DNA of 62,351 nucleotides, from assembly GCA_022340265.1 (NCBI GenBank), contig JAJDOH010000123.1, positions 1 to 62,351 of the forward strand. The letters are read 5' to 3'. The translations under genes and the position numbers were made by a program. Origin of the DNA: Deltaproteobacteria bacterium. GTDB taxonomy: Bacteria > Desulfobacterota > DSM-4660 > Desulfatiglandales > Desulfatiglandaceae. Below are positions 35,088 through 43,001 of the stretch, one piece after another. The notes beneath the pieces were generated by a model. It worked only from the letters and a program-made list of their open reading frames with translations. It had not been told where the DNA came from and made no database searches. The number at the start of each line of letters is the position of its first letter. Positions within the stretch are counted from its first letter, which is position 1.

Positions 35088-35702
35088 TCAGGGGATGACC
35101 CAGGACGCGGTCATGCGATTATCGTCCCAATGAAACCTGGCCCGCATGTGGCCTGTCAATTTCAGCAGCAGCCAGTCCATTTGATGGAATCGGCAGACAA
35201 TGGCGGCAAAATTCTTTCGGGCTTCCGGATGATCAATCAATTTGGGTGCTTTATGGCGGAATAAGCCCGGCAGACCCGAAGTCGGTTTTTCCGTGGGTGA
35301 ACCGGGCGGGATTTCAGCGCAGTAATTTATGCGATTGCTCAGGGGCACCTTTTCCCATCGGGCTTCAGCCGTTTTATCATCGGTATGGATTGAAGCGGTT
35401 CCGGAAAGGCGTAGCTGCATCCATTTTTGAGGATGATAAAACAACAAACTCACATTGGGATTCTTTTGAATCTGTGAAACCTTGGGACTGCGGGCATCAC
35501 AGTTACAGATCAATGCCCGGTCACTTTCTGAAAAATCCCTCAGGATGACGGTTCGCACCTGTGGTTTGTCCCCGTCCATGGTGGCGAGGGTTGGCCTGTG
35601 AAAGGGATGCCTGGCGTTTCGAACGCCCTCGTGAAGCGTTCTCCAGCTCGATCTGAGAACGTCCTCCAGCGTTGCGATATTTTCCTTTTTTCCCAATATC
35701 AT
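35088..35702 (-). CDS. Pyridoxamine 5'-phosphate oxidase-like flavoprotein
   Basis: This 204-residue protein has the split-barrel FMN-binding fold of the PNPOx family: RHPFHRPTLATMDGDKPQVRTVILRDF, then CDARSPKVSQIQKNPNVSLLFYHPQKWMQLRLSG, which carries the FMN phosphate contacts. The C-terminal part (NFAAIVCRFHQMDWLLLK, then HMRARFHWD) resembles the family end but lacks the full PdxH signature, so a general FMN oxidoreductase is as likely as PdxH. ATG 35702 is chosen over an upstream TTG. Confidence 0.75.
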   Translation of the reverse strand: MILGKKENIATLEDVLRSSWRTLHEGVRNARHPFHRPTLATMDGDKPQVRTVILRDFSESDRALICNCDARSPKVSQIQKNPNVSLLFYHPQKWMQLRLSGTASIHTDDKTAEARWEKVPLSNRINYCAEIPPGSPTEKPTSGLPGLFRHKAPKLIDHPEARKNFAAIVCRFHQMDWLLLKLTGHMRARFHWDDNRMTASWVIP

Positions 35703-35745
35703 ATGGGTTTTCCATGATGAAACAAAGCGGATCTCCAAGCGATTT

Positions 35746-36393
35746 TCAAGCGGGATCCCGCATTAAACCCGTTATGACCCCGTGGCAACGGCAAGCGGTG
35801 CAAAGCAGGATGGGACCTCCCACCTTTGCAATTTCTTCGGCCAGGCGAAAGAGTTCTTTGACACGGTACCCGCCCACACCGGGGCCCAGTTGATGGCTGC
35901 GGATCACCAGGCTTTTCCATGGCGGAAATTCAATATCCTTCAGCCGTTCAAACATATTTTGTTTCCGGGGTTTTCCGGTAAAGGTACAGATATGCGCGGG
36001 TTCCGCACAATCGTCCGGGCAGAGAAAATCCGCGTGGCTCACAAAGATATTGCCGTTCTCTTCTCGCAGGGGATTGGGCAGGAGGGGATCTATCTTTTCG
36101 GGAATGGAAATCCGTTGCAGGTTTTTTCCCCTTTGACCCAGAAGAAGCCACTCCGCCGCCAGGTGAATGGGTACCGCCGGAATGATCCAATCGGGAAGCT
36201 CTCCCCCCGCGGGTCGAAGATGCTCAAAAAGATAAGCAGTGCCATCACCCTTGATAAGCGTTCTGCCATGGCCTCTGGCCCCATGAAGTTTTTCTTCTTT
36301 AAGGTCCACCAGAACCAGGTGTGGGTTTCCGGTCAGTCGATCCGCCGCCATGCGGCCAAAACGACCGGCGCCGATGATCCAGATTTCTTTCAT
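35746..36393 (-). CDS. Rossmann-fold NAD-binding protein with C-terminal Cys motifs
   Basis: This 215-residue protein begins with a TrkA-N-like dinucleotide fold: IWIIGAGRFGRMAADRL, then LVLVDLKEE with the ribose-binding Asp. The second half is unusual. It has CPDDCAEPAHIC and, near the C-terminus, CTACRCHG, two Cys groups that could hold an Fe-S cluster or zinc. A redox- or metal-sensing dehydrogenase-like protein is possible. The start is ATG 36393 behind AAAGAG; a strong promoter lies upstream. It lies 43 bases before the PNPOx-like gene and is probably co-transcribed with it. Confidence 0.65.
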   Translation of the reverse strand: MKEIWIIGAGRFGRMAADRLTGNPHLVLVDLKEEKLHGARGHGRTLIKGDGTAYLFEHLRPAGGELPDWIIPAVPIHLAAEWLLLGQRGKNLQRISIPEKIDPLLPNPLREENGNIFVSHADFLCPDDCAEPAHICTFTGKPRKQNMFERLKDIEFPPWKSLVIRSHQLGPGVGGYRVKELFRLAEEIAKVGGPILLCTACRCHGVITGLMRDPA

Positions 36394-36441
36394 ATGGGCA
36401 TCTCTTTTGCATTCAAGAGTCGAATATCCAGACAATTTTGA

Positions 36442-36470
36442 ACCATACGTTGACCGACAATCCTTGTCAA
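36442..36470 (-). promoter_or_regulatory. Sigma-70-type promoter
   Basis: On the minus strand a perfect TTGACA (36470-36465) and TATGGT (36447-36442) are separated by 17 bases. The spacer holds a GTTGAC/GTCAAC inverted pair that overlaps the -35 box and could be an operator. It would start transcription near 36435, about 42 bases before the Rossmann-protein ATG. Confidence 0.65.
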
Positions 36471-36539
36471 CCAGTTGAGAAAAATTGGTAGTCGAAACGT
36501 TTTGGCGATGCGGACGCTTTCTCCAAACCCTGTTTTTCC

Positions 36540-36569
36540 TTCACATTCAAGACCTGTTTGTTGTATATA
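36540..36569 (+). promoter_or_regulatory. Sigma-70-type promoter for the RACo operon
   Basis: TTCACA (36540-36545) and TATATA (36564-36569) are separated by 18 bases. It lies about 50 bases upstream of the RACo ATG at 36623 and is divergent from the promoter at 36442-36470. Confidence 0.5.
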
Positions 36570-36622
36570 AAACCCCGTGTTGAACCACAATGGTTCATCG
36601 CTCAGAATACGGGAGAATACCC

Positions 36623-38506
36623 ATGAGCACCTATACCGTTCATTTCCTGCCCGCGGACCGATCTGTCCTTGTGGACGACGGCGCCACCATCGCAGAGGCG
36701 GCCCAGCAGGCCGATGTACTGATCACGAACCTCTGCGGCGGTGAAGGGGTTTGCGGCAAATGCCGGGTTCAGGTGACCAAAGGCCGTGCACCGGCCGAAA
36801 ACCACGCAAAAGGCTTTTTCTCCCAGGATCAGATCATGAAGGGGTATGTCCTGGCCTGCCAGACGGAGATCCATGACGACCTGGAAGTTGTCATTCCGGC
36901 CGAATCCCGGATGGATGGGTCCAAAATCATGACCAGCGGGGAAAGTCAGTCATTGGCCAAAATGGATCTGAACCCCGTTGTCAAAAAATTTTATCTCGCG
37001 CTTTCCGCCCCCACCATGGAAGACAATGTGCCCGATGTGGAACGAATTACCCGGGAACTCAGGAAAGAATTGGGTTGGCACACCTTTGATATTCCTTTGG
37101 ACTGCCTGCAAACCCTCTCTACAAAGCTGCGTGAAAATGACTGGAAAGTGACGGTGACGGTCGCCAGACACGGGGAAAATTATCGAATGTTGCGAATTGA
37201 ACCCTTTGATACGGCCCGGTCCCACTATGGTTTGGCCGTGGACGTGGGGACTACCACCGTGGTGGCCCAGCTGCTCGATTTGAACACCGGTGCGGTGCTC
37301 GATGTGGAAGGGTGCCACAACAGTCAGGCCAGCTTTGGAGAAGACGTGATTTCTCGCGTCATATTTGCCTGCGGCAAAGGGGGACTGGACCCGGTTCAAA
37401 ACGCGGTAGTCAAAAATATCAACAGTTTGATCGGCACGCTTGTCAAAAAAAGGGGAATTTCCCGTGAAGAGATCGAGGTGATTGTGGCGGCGGGCAACAC
37501 CACCATGAGCCATCTGCTCCTGGGGTTGACGCCGTGCTACATCCGACTGGACCCCTATGTGCCCACAACCGATGAATTTCCCCAGATCCGGGCTTCCGAG
37601 ATCGGTATTCGCATCAACCCCCGCGGCATACTGGAAGTCATGCCCTGTGTGGCCTCTTATGTGGGGGGGGATATCGTCGCGGGCGTACTGGCAAGCGGTA
37701 TATCGGAACAGGAAGCGGTCAAATGCCTCATCGATATCGGCACCAACGGCGAAATTGCCATCGGCAACCGGGACTGGCTGGTGTGCTGTTCGGCGTCCGC
37801 GGGCCCGGCCTTTGAAGGTGGTGGAACCCGCTGCGGCATGCGGGCAACCGATGGCGCCATTGAAAAAGTGGTCATCGAAGACGGTGAACTGCACTATGAA
37901 ACCATTGGGAACAAAAAGCCCCGTGGTATCTGTGGATCCGGTCTGATCGACTGCATTTACGAACTGGTAAGAAACAATATCATCGGTCAGGACGGTAAAT
38001 TTGACCGGCAGAGAAAAGATCCCCGATTGAGTTCTGAAGACGGTATTCCCGGGTACATCATTGCGGATGCCGGGGAAACGGAAACAGGAGCCCATGTGGT
38101 CATCACCGAATCTGATATCGACAATCTCATCAAAAGCAAAGGGGCGGTATTCGCGGCCATTAAATCCCTCGTCGATTATATCGGTCTAGGATTTGATGTG
38201 ATCGACACCTTGTATGTGGCCGGGGGATTCGGCAGTTTCCTGAACATTCCAAAAGCGGTGGCCATCGGTCTTTTGCCCGATATTCCCCTTGAGAAAATCA
38301 AATTCATCGGCAACAGTTCCCTTACCGGGGCACGGAGCTGCCTGCTGTCGGAAAATGCCTTTGAAACCTGCCTCAACATATCCAGATCCATGACCAATAT
38401 CGAATTGTCCACCTATCAGCCTTTTACGAACGAATATATTGCCGCCCTTTTCCTGCCCCATACGGATGGTAAACTCTTTCCGTCGGTCAATTACGCCAAA
38501 AGATGA
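36623..38506 (+). CDS. Corrinoid-activation protein, ferredoxin plus ASKHA ATPase (RACo/DUF4445)
   Basis: This 627-residue protein begins with a [2Fe-2S] ferredoxin domain (NLCGGEGVCGKCRVQV, with a later LACQ for the fourth Cys). A linker follows, then an ASKHA-type ATPase with GLAVDVGTTTVVAQLLDL and CHNSQASFGEDVISRV, and a C-terminal half with LYVAGGFGSFLNIPKAVAIGLLPD. This is the RACo/DUF4445 family, which reduces Co(II) corrinoid proteins back to Co(I) using ATP. ATG 36623 behind GGGAGA is preferred. No corrinoid methyltransferase lies in the window, so its client is elsewhere. It heads an operon with redox subunits that could feed it electrons. Confidence 0.9.
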   Translation: MSTYTVHFLPADRSVLVDDGATIAEAAQQADVLITNLCGGEGVCGKCRVQVTKGRAPAENHAKGFFSQDQIMKGYVLACQTEIHDDLEVVIPAESRMDGSKIMTSGESQSLAKMDLNPVVKKFYLALSAPTMEDNVPDVERITRELRKELGWHTFDIPLDCLQTLSTKLRENDWKVTVTVARHGENYRMLRIEPFDTARSHYGLAVDVGTTTVVAQLLDLNTGAVLDVEGCHNSQASFGEDVISRVIFACGKGGLDPVQNAVVKNINSLIGTLVKKRGISREEIEVIVAAGNTTMSHLLLGLTPCYIRLDPYVPTTDEFPQIRASEIGIRINPRGILEVMPCVASYVGGDIVAGVLASGISEQEAVKCLIDIGTNGEIAIGNRDWLVCCSASAGPAFEGGGTRCGMRATDGAIEKVVIEDGELHYETIGNKKPRGICGSGLIDCIYELVRNNIIGQDGKFDRQRKDPRLSSEDGIPGYIIADAGETETGAHVVITESDIDNLIKSKGAVFAAIKSLVDYIGLGFDVIDTLYVAGGFGSFLNIPKAVAIGLLPDIPLEKIKFIGNSSLTGARSCLLSENAFETCLNISRSMTNIELSTYQPFTNEYIAALFLPHTDGKLFPSVNYAKR

Positions 38507-38522
38507 AAACCGGGAGGTGAAA

Positions 38523-38990
38523 ATGGATGATCATGAAATCAAACAAATCCTGGAGGGATGCGAGTTCTTCAAAGGTCTTGAAGAACCCTATATCGAGAGC
38601 GTCGCCGGTCTTTGTCAGGTCCGAAATTATGAACCGGGGGAATATGTGTTCTCTCAAGGGGACTTTGGGGAGTATCTCTATGTGATCGCCGAAGGGAACG
38701 TGACGCTTGAAAGGTCCATGGACCTCGGCTCCCGCAAAGGAAACGCCGTCATAGGGCTTCTGGGAAAAGGACGGGTCATGGGATGTTGGTCGACCCTTCT
38801 CGGGCAGCCCCACAATCTCATGAGTTCCGCCGTGTGCCAAAAACCCACGACGGTGCTGCGCATCAAAGGAAGGAACCTGAGAGCCATAATGACGGAAAAC
38901 CACGACCTGGGATTCAGCGTGATGGAAAGCCTCTGTTTTCTGCTTCGAGACCGGCTTCACGGTGCGCTGGGTGCCATGGAGAAGATTTGA
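38523..38990 (+). CDS. Cyclic-nucleotide-binding-domain protein
   Basis: This 155-residue protein is a single cNMP-binding beta barrel: FFKGLEEPYIESVAGLCQVRNYEPGEYVFSQGDFGEYLYVIAEGNVTL, then a helix-rich end. No helix-turn-helix follows, so it is not a CRP/FNR regulator. The phosphate-binding cassette region (GRVMGCWSTLLGQPHNL) departs from the usual GExA-x-RxA pattern, so cAMP binding is doubtful. It has GGAGGTGAAA upstream and sits between RACo and NuoE-like genes; in sulfate reducers such single-domain proteins often accompany redox modules. Confidence 0.8.
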   Translation: MDDHEIKQILEGCEFFKGLEEPYIESVAGLCQVRNYEPGEYVFSQGDFGEYLYVIAEGNVTLERSMDLGSRKGNAVIGLLGKGRVMGCWSTLLGQPHNLMSSAVCQKPTTVLRIKGRNLRAIMTENHDLGFSVMESLCFLLRDRLHGALGAMEKI

Positions 38991-38997
38991 TAAAGAA

Positions 38998-39063
38998 GCT
39001 CATAGCTCATGGCTCATGGTTCCTGGTTGTCAATCAGGCGCCATCAGCTATCAGCCATGAGCC
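38998..39063. repeat. Palindromic repeat at the start of the NuoE-like gene
   Basis: GGCTCATGG (39011-39019) and CCATGAGCC (39055-39063) are exact reverse complements, and nearby copies of GCTCAT and CAGCTATCAG add partial repeats. The right arm contains the ATG at 39057, so folding of the message could hide that start. The pattern looks like a short intergenic repeat element inserted at the gene junction. Confidence 0.45.
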
Positions 39064-39614
39064 AATTTATGGAGAACCCGGTGGAAGACGAGATTCGTGC
39101 TCAGGAAGCGGCCATGCTGGAGGACATCAGAGGTCGGCTTCAGGAATTTGAAAAAGATAGAAAAAACCTTATCCCCATGCTTCAGATGATTCAGGAACGG
39201 CATGCCTTTCTGTCCTCCGATGCCCTTCAACTGGTGGCTGATGCCCTTGAACTGGCGCTTTGCGAGGTATATGGGGTGGCGACCTTCTACAACCAGTTCC
39301 GGTTTCATCCGCCGGGAAAACACCACATGAAGGTGTGTCTGGGGACCGCCTGTCATGTGCGGGGGGGCGACATCATTCTGGAGAATTTCGAACGAAAGCT
39401 GGGAATCGGTCATGGGGAAACCACTCCGGACCGGGAATTCAGCATTGAACGGGTAGCCTGCGTCGGGTGTTGTGCCCTGGCGCCGGTGGTGATTGTGGAT
39501 GAGACGGCACACGGCCATGTGGCGCCCAGCAAGGTGGAAGGGTTGATCCTGGGGTTTCAGATCGAAAAGGAAAAAGAGGCGCGGGAAAAACAGGAAAATG
39601 GATCCCAACAATAA
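39057..39614 (+). CDS. NuoE/HndA-like [2Fe-2S] subunit
   Basis: This thioredoxin-fold subunit of about 185 residues has a helical N-terminus (LIPMLQMIQERHAFLSSDALQLVADAL, then VYGVATFYNQF) and the four cluster Cys in VCLGTACHVRGG and RVACVGCCALAP, the order used in NuoE. It binds one [2Fe-2S] cluster and passes electrons from the flavin subunit. The start is uncertain (39009, 39057 or 39069), and none has a strong ribosome site because a palindromic repeat lies there. It overlaps the NuoF-like gene by 17 bases. Confidence 0.88.
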   Translation: MSQFMENPVEDEIRAQEAAMLEDIRGRLQEFEKDRKNLIPMLQMIQERHAFLSSDALQLVADALELALCEVYGVATFYNQFRFHPPGKHHMKVCLGTACHVRGGDIILENFERKLGIGHGETTPDREFSIERVACVGCCALAPVVIVDETAHGHVAPSKVEGLILGFQIEKEKEAREKQENGSQQ

Positions 39615-41535
39615 AGCGAATATCGAGAAGGCCTTTGCCCCCATTCGCGAAAAGGCCGGTGAAAAGCGAAAAGCGCTGGATAATGCTGCCGGTCCTGTCA
39701 TTCATATCGGCATGGCCACCTGCGGGATTGCTTCCGGGGCGCTGGAGACCAAATCGGCCTTTGAGGAGACCCTGGCCGAGCGGAACATTGAGGCCCGCAT
39801 CCACCCGGTGGGATGCATCGGTCACTGCTATGCGGAACCGGTTGTGATTATTGAAAATCCCGATTTCCCTGCCATAATGTACCACCAGGTGACCCCGGGA
39901 AAAGCCCGAATGCTGGTGAAATCCTTCCTGGAGCAAGGGGACCCGCTTTTCGAATATCTCATGGGGGCCATGGTTGAAAACGACATGATTCCCCAGGTCT
40001 GGGACTTTCCGCGGTTTAACATGGAAAAGCGCCTGGTCATGGAAAAATGCGGCCGGGTGGATCCGGAGGAGATCGACGATTATCTGGCTCATGGGGGATA
40101 CGGGGCCCTGGTCAAAGCCCTGCAATCCTCCCCTGAAAAAATTATTGAAGAGGTTAAGAGGTCCGGTCTGCGGGGGAGAGGCGGCGCGGGGTTTCCCACG
40201 GGGATGAAATGGGACTTGGCGGCAAAGGCCGGGAGCGCCCTGAAAACCGTCATCTGCAATGCCGACGAAGGGGATCCCGGGGCCTATATGGACCGAACCA
40301 TACTGGAAAGCAACCCACACCAGGTGCTGGAAGGGATCATTATCTGCGCCCGTGCGGTCGGTGCGCAAAAAGCGATGGTGTATGTGAGAGCGGAATATCC
40401 CCTGGCCGTCAAAATGGTCACCCGGGCCATAAACCAGGCCAAGGAAATGGGGCTTCTGGGGGACCGGATCCTGGGCAGCCCCTTCAGCCTGGACATTGAG
40501 GTTTTTCAGGGTTCCGGGGCCTTTGTATGCGGCGAGGAAACGGCACTGATTCAGTCCATCGAAGGGCGGCGCGGCATGCCCACCTACCGTCCCCCTTTTC
40601 CCGTTCAAAAGGGGCTCTGGGGGCAGCCCACGGTCATTAACAATGTCAAAACCTTTGCAACGGTTCCTTTTCTGGTGACCCATGGCGCGGCGCGGTTTCG
40701 TGAAGTGGGAACGGAAAAAAGCCCGGGAACCGCCATTTTTTCCGTGGTGGGCAATGTGCGCCACGCCGGCCTGGTGGAAATCCCCATGGGTGTGGACCTG
40801 CGCACCCTGGTTTTTGATACCTGCGGGGGTATTCCCAACAAAAAGGCTTTCAAAGCGGTTCAGATCGGCGGGCCTTCAGGAGGGTGTCTGCCATCGGAGT
40901 TCCTGGACACCCCCATCGATTTCGACTCCCTAACCGAAGCCGGGGCCATGATGGGTTCCGGTGGCATGGTGGTCATGGACGAGGACACCTGTATGGTGGA
41001 TGTGGCCCGTTATTTTCTGGATTTCACCCAGAAGGAATCGTGCGGCAAGTGTACCTTTTGCCGGGTGGGCACCCACCATCTGCTGGAAATTCTGGTTCGC
41101 ATCACCAAGGGGGAAGGGCGCGAGGGAGACCTGGAAATTCTGGAAGCCTTAAGCGAAGACATCAAGGCAGGATCCCTTTGCGGCCTGGGAAAGACGGCCC
41201 CCAATCCGGTGTTGACTTCCCTTAAATATTTCCGGGACGAATATGAGGCCCACATCAAGGAAAAACGGTGTCCGGCCTGTATGTGCCGCGAACTGACGGC
41301 CTTTTATATTGATCTGGACAAGTGCGCCCGGGGCTGCGATGCATGCGTCGGGTGCTGTCCCGTGGAAGCCATCTTTACCACCCCGAACCGGAAAAAAGGG
41401 ATCGATCAGACCCTTTGCGTCAAGTGTGGTGAATGTGTTACAGCCTGCCCTCCGGAATATGATGCGGTTGTGAAAGTGTCGCCGCCGCATTTGGCGCCCA
41501 TTGTGGAACGCCCGGCGGAGGAAGCGAAAAGTTAA
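39598..41535 (+). CDS. NuoF/HndC-like NAD(P)H-FMN subunit with extra Fe-S domains
   Basis: This 645-residue subunit has four parts: an N-terminal thioredoxin-like [2Fe-2S] domain (ATCGIASG and GCIGHCYAEP), the FMN/NADH core (RGRGGAGFPTGMKWDLA, then NADEGDPGAYMDR and GAFVCGEETALIQSIEG), the [4Fe-4S] motif ESCGKCTFCRVGTHHLLE with a later LCGLGKTAPNP, and a C-terminal 2[4Fe-4S] ferredoxin (CDACVGCCPVEAI and CVKCGECVTACPP). This matches the flavin subunits of soluble hydrogenases, formate dehydrogenases and bifurcating enzymes rather than complex I NuoF. It oxidises or makes NAD(P)H; the catalytic partner is not in the window. Confidence 0.93.
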   Translation: MDPNNKANIEKAFAPIREKAGEKRKALDNAAGPVIHIGMATCGIASGALETKSAFEETLAERNIEARIHPVGCIGHCYAEPVVIIENPDFPAIMYHQVTPGKARMLVKSFLEQGDPLFEYLMGAMVENDMIPQVWDFPRFNMEKRLVMEKCGRVDPEEIDDYLAHGGYGALVKALQSSPEKIIEEVKRSGLRGRGGAGFPTGMKWDLAAKAGSALKTVICNADEGDPGAYMDRTILESNPHQVLEGIIICARAVGAQKAMVYVRAEYPLAVKMVTRAINQAKEMGLLGDRILGSPFSLDIEVFQGSGAFVCGEETALIQSIEGRRGMPTYRPPFPVQKGLWGQPTVINNVKTFATVPFLVTHGAARFREVGTEKSPGTAIFSVVGNVRHAGLVEIPMGVDLRTLVFDTCGGIPNKKAFKAVQIGGPSGGCLPSEFLDTPIDFDSLTEAGAMMGSGGMVVMDEDTCMVDVARYFLDFTQKESCGKCTFCRVGTHHLLEILVRITKGEGREGDLEILEALSEDIKAGSLCGLGKTAPNPVLTSLKYFRDEYEAHIKEKRCPACMCRELTAFYIDLDKCARGCDACVGCCPVEAIFTTPNRKKGIDQTLCVKCGECVTACPPEYDAVVKVSPPHLAPIVERPAEEAKS

Positions 41536-41547
41536 AAGAGTATTATC

Positions 41548-42204
41548 ATGATCAAAATCAGTGTGGACAACAAAGAAATAGAAGCGAAGGAAGGGGCCAA
41601 TCTGCTCAAGACTTGCCTTCTAAATGACATCTATATTCCCAACCTCTGCTACCTGGACACGCTGGAACATCCTCCCGCTTCCTGCCGACTCTGTTTTGTG
41701 GAAATCGAAGGCCGTCACGGGCCGGTCCCCTCCTGCCAGATAGAAGTTTTTGAGAATATGGTGGTCAAAACCGACACGCCGGCGGTGCGACGGTTGCAAC
41801 GGACGGCCCTGGAGCTGCTGTTATCCGTGCACCATGTGGACTGCGGCCATTGTCCCGCCAACAAAAAGTGCGAACTTCAGAGGATCGCCCGTTTTCTGAA
41901 AGTGGGGCTTAAGCCCAAACGCCTGGAGGGTTTCCTGAAAGATCAGGAAACAATGGATGATCATCCGTTTCTGAATCACCATCCCAACCGGTGCGTTCTC
42001 TGCGGCAAATGCATTTATGTCTGTCGCGAGGCCCACGGCACGCCTTTAATGGATTTTGCCGACCGGGGATTTAAGACGCTCATCCGGTTTTATGGAGGAA
42101 AAGGATCAAATCCGTTTCCCTGCAACCAATGCCGGCGCTGTATTGAAATCTGCCCCGTGGGGGCCATCTCGGCGAAAGGACAGACCGAGACGGCCAAATC
42201 TTGA
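41548..42204 (+). CDS. NuoG/HoxU-like Fe-S subunit
   Basis: This 218-residue electron-transfer subunit has a plant-type [2Fe-2S] domain (IPNLCYLDTLEHPPASCRLC, then PSC), the His-ligated [4Fe-4S] motif HHVDCGHCPANKKC, and a 2[4Fe-4S] domain (NRCVLCGKCIYVCRE and CNQCRRCIEICPVGAI). It ends where catalytic domains of NuoG or hydrogenase HndD would begin, as in HoxU. It closes a NuoE/F/G-like diaphorase, which needs another protein to receive or supply electrons. It starts 12 bases after the NuoF-like gene. Confidence 0.9.
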   Translation: MIKISVDNKEIEAKEGANLLKTCLLNDIYIPNLCYLDTLEHPPASCRLCFVEIEGRHGPVPSCQIEVFENMVVKTDTPAVRRLQRTALELLLSVHHVDCGHCPANKKCELQRIARFLKVGLKPKRLEGFLKDQETMDDHPFLNHHPNRCVLCGKCIYVCREAHGTPLMDFADRGFKTLIRFYGGKGSNPFPCNQCRRCIEICPVGAISAKGQTETAKS

Positions 42205-42450
42205 AAGGCAACCCCCAGTTTACTCCGTATCGAAACGTGAAGGATGCCGTTTTTTATACTTGTGGATCTTTCTAACGTTTTGGTATAGTTTAGAGAATTG
42301 GGATATATTGAAGGATAACATTACAAACGAGACGATACCCGAGTTGATATTCCGAGGATTATTTTTTTGAGTATGACGAAGAGTTTGGGCAAAAGGGCAT
42401 TCTCGGACAACCTCCTGGAGCCTTTTCCTATAAGAAATGAGATTTAAGGT

Positions 42451-42744
42451 ATGGTACAATTCGAATGGGACTCTGCCAAAGCAAAGATGAACCTGAGTAA
42501 ACACAGCATTTCTTTTCGGGAGGCTGCTACTGTCTTGCGGGACCCGTTGAGTATCACTATTTTTGATCCGGATCATTCCGATGAGGAAGATCGGTTCATA
42601 ACCTTTGGATTCTCCACTGCGGGTAGGCTCCTGATGGTAGCCCATGCTGAACGTGGAGAGAGAATCCGTATCATAAGCGCACGACGGCTTACCCGTGCAG
42701 AGCGAGGGGCATATGAAGAAGAAATCCAAAGACGACAAAGGTGA
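42451..42744 (+). CDS. brnT: BrnT-family toxin
   Basis: This 97-residue protein matches BrnT: FEWDSAKAKMNLSKHSISFREAATVLRDPLS, the DEEDRFITFGFSTAGRLLMVAHAERGERIRIISAR core, and a C-terminal RAERGAYEEE. BrnT is a type II ribonuclease toxin of the RelE-like fold. It is followed by an overlapping antitoxin gene in the usual toxin-first order. An AAGG lies just before the ATG. Confidence 0.9.
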   Translation: MVQFEWDSAKAKMNLSKHSISFREAATVLRDPLSITIFDPDHSDEEDRFITFGFSTAGRLLMVAHAERGERIRIISARRLTRAERGAYEEEIQRRQR

Positions 42745-42979
42745 CGATCTACGTCTTGAATATGATCTCAGTGAATTGCTCAAAGATGGTGTCCAAGGCA
42801 AATACGCAGACCGTTTCCAGGAAGGTACCAATTTGGTTCTATTGGACAGTGATGTAATGGAGACCTTTCCAAATGATAAGGCTGTAAACGAGGCCCTTCG
42901 CTTGGTAATTAAGTTGACAAAGCTGACAACGTCCAAAAAGAAGAGCACACCAAACAAAGGGGCATATTCTCCGACGTAA
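42713..42979 (+). CDS. brnA: BrnA-family antitoxin
   Basis: This 88-residue protein begins MKKKSKDDKGDDLRLEYDLS and has the BrnA ribbon-helix-helix-like part VLLDSDVMETFPNDKAVNEALRLVI. It would bind and neutralise BrnT and repress the pair. Its start lies inside the brnT gene (32-base overlap). The C-terminus is lysine-rich. The pair sits between the diaphorase genes and the dus gene and looks like a small mobile insertion. Confidence 0.85.
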   Translation: MKKKSKDDKGDDLRLEYDLSELLKDGVQGKYADRFQEGTNLVLLDSDVMETFPNDKAVNEALRLVIKLTKLTTSKKKSTPNKGAYSPT

Positions 42980-43001
42980 AGAAGGCGAACCAGGCGCTTG
43001 A

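Noticed and set aside
36950-38095. A 381-codon minus-strand frame
   Set aside because: It is antisense to the RACo gene, whose domains are clear; there is no family resemblance.
39439-40764. A 441-codon minus-strand frame
   Set aside because: It lies fully antisense to the NuoE/NuoF-like genes; the translation is His/Gly/Phe-rich noise typical of the frame opposite a coding strand.
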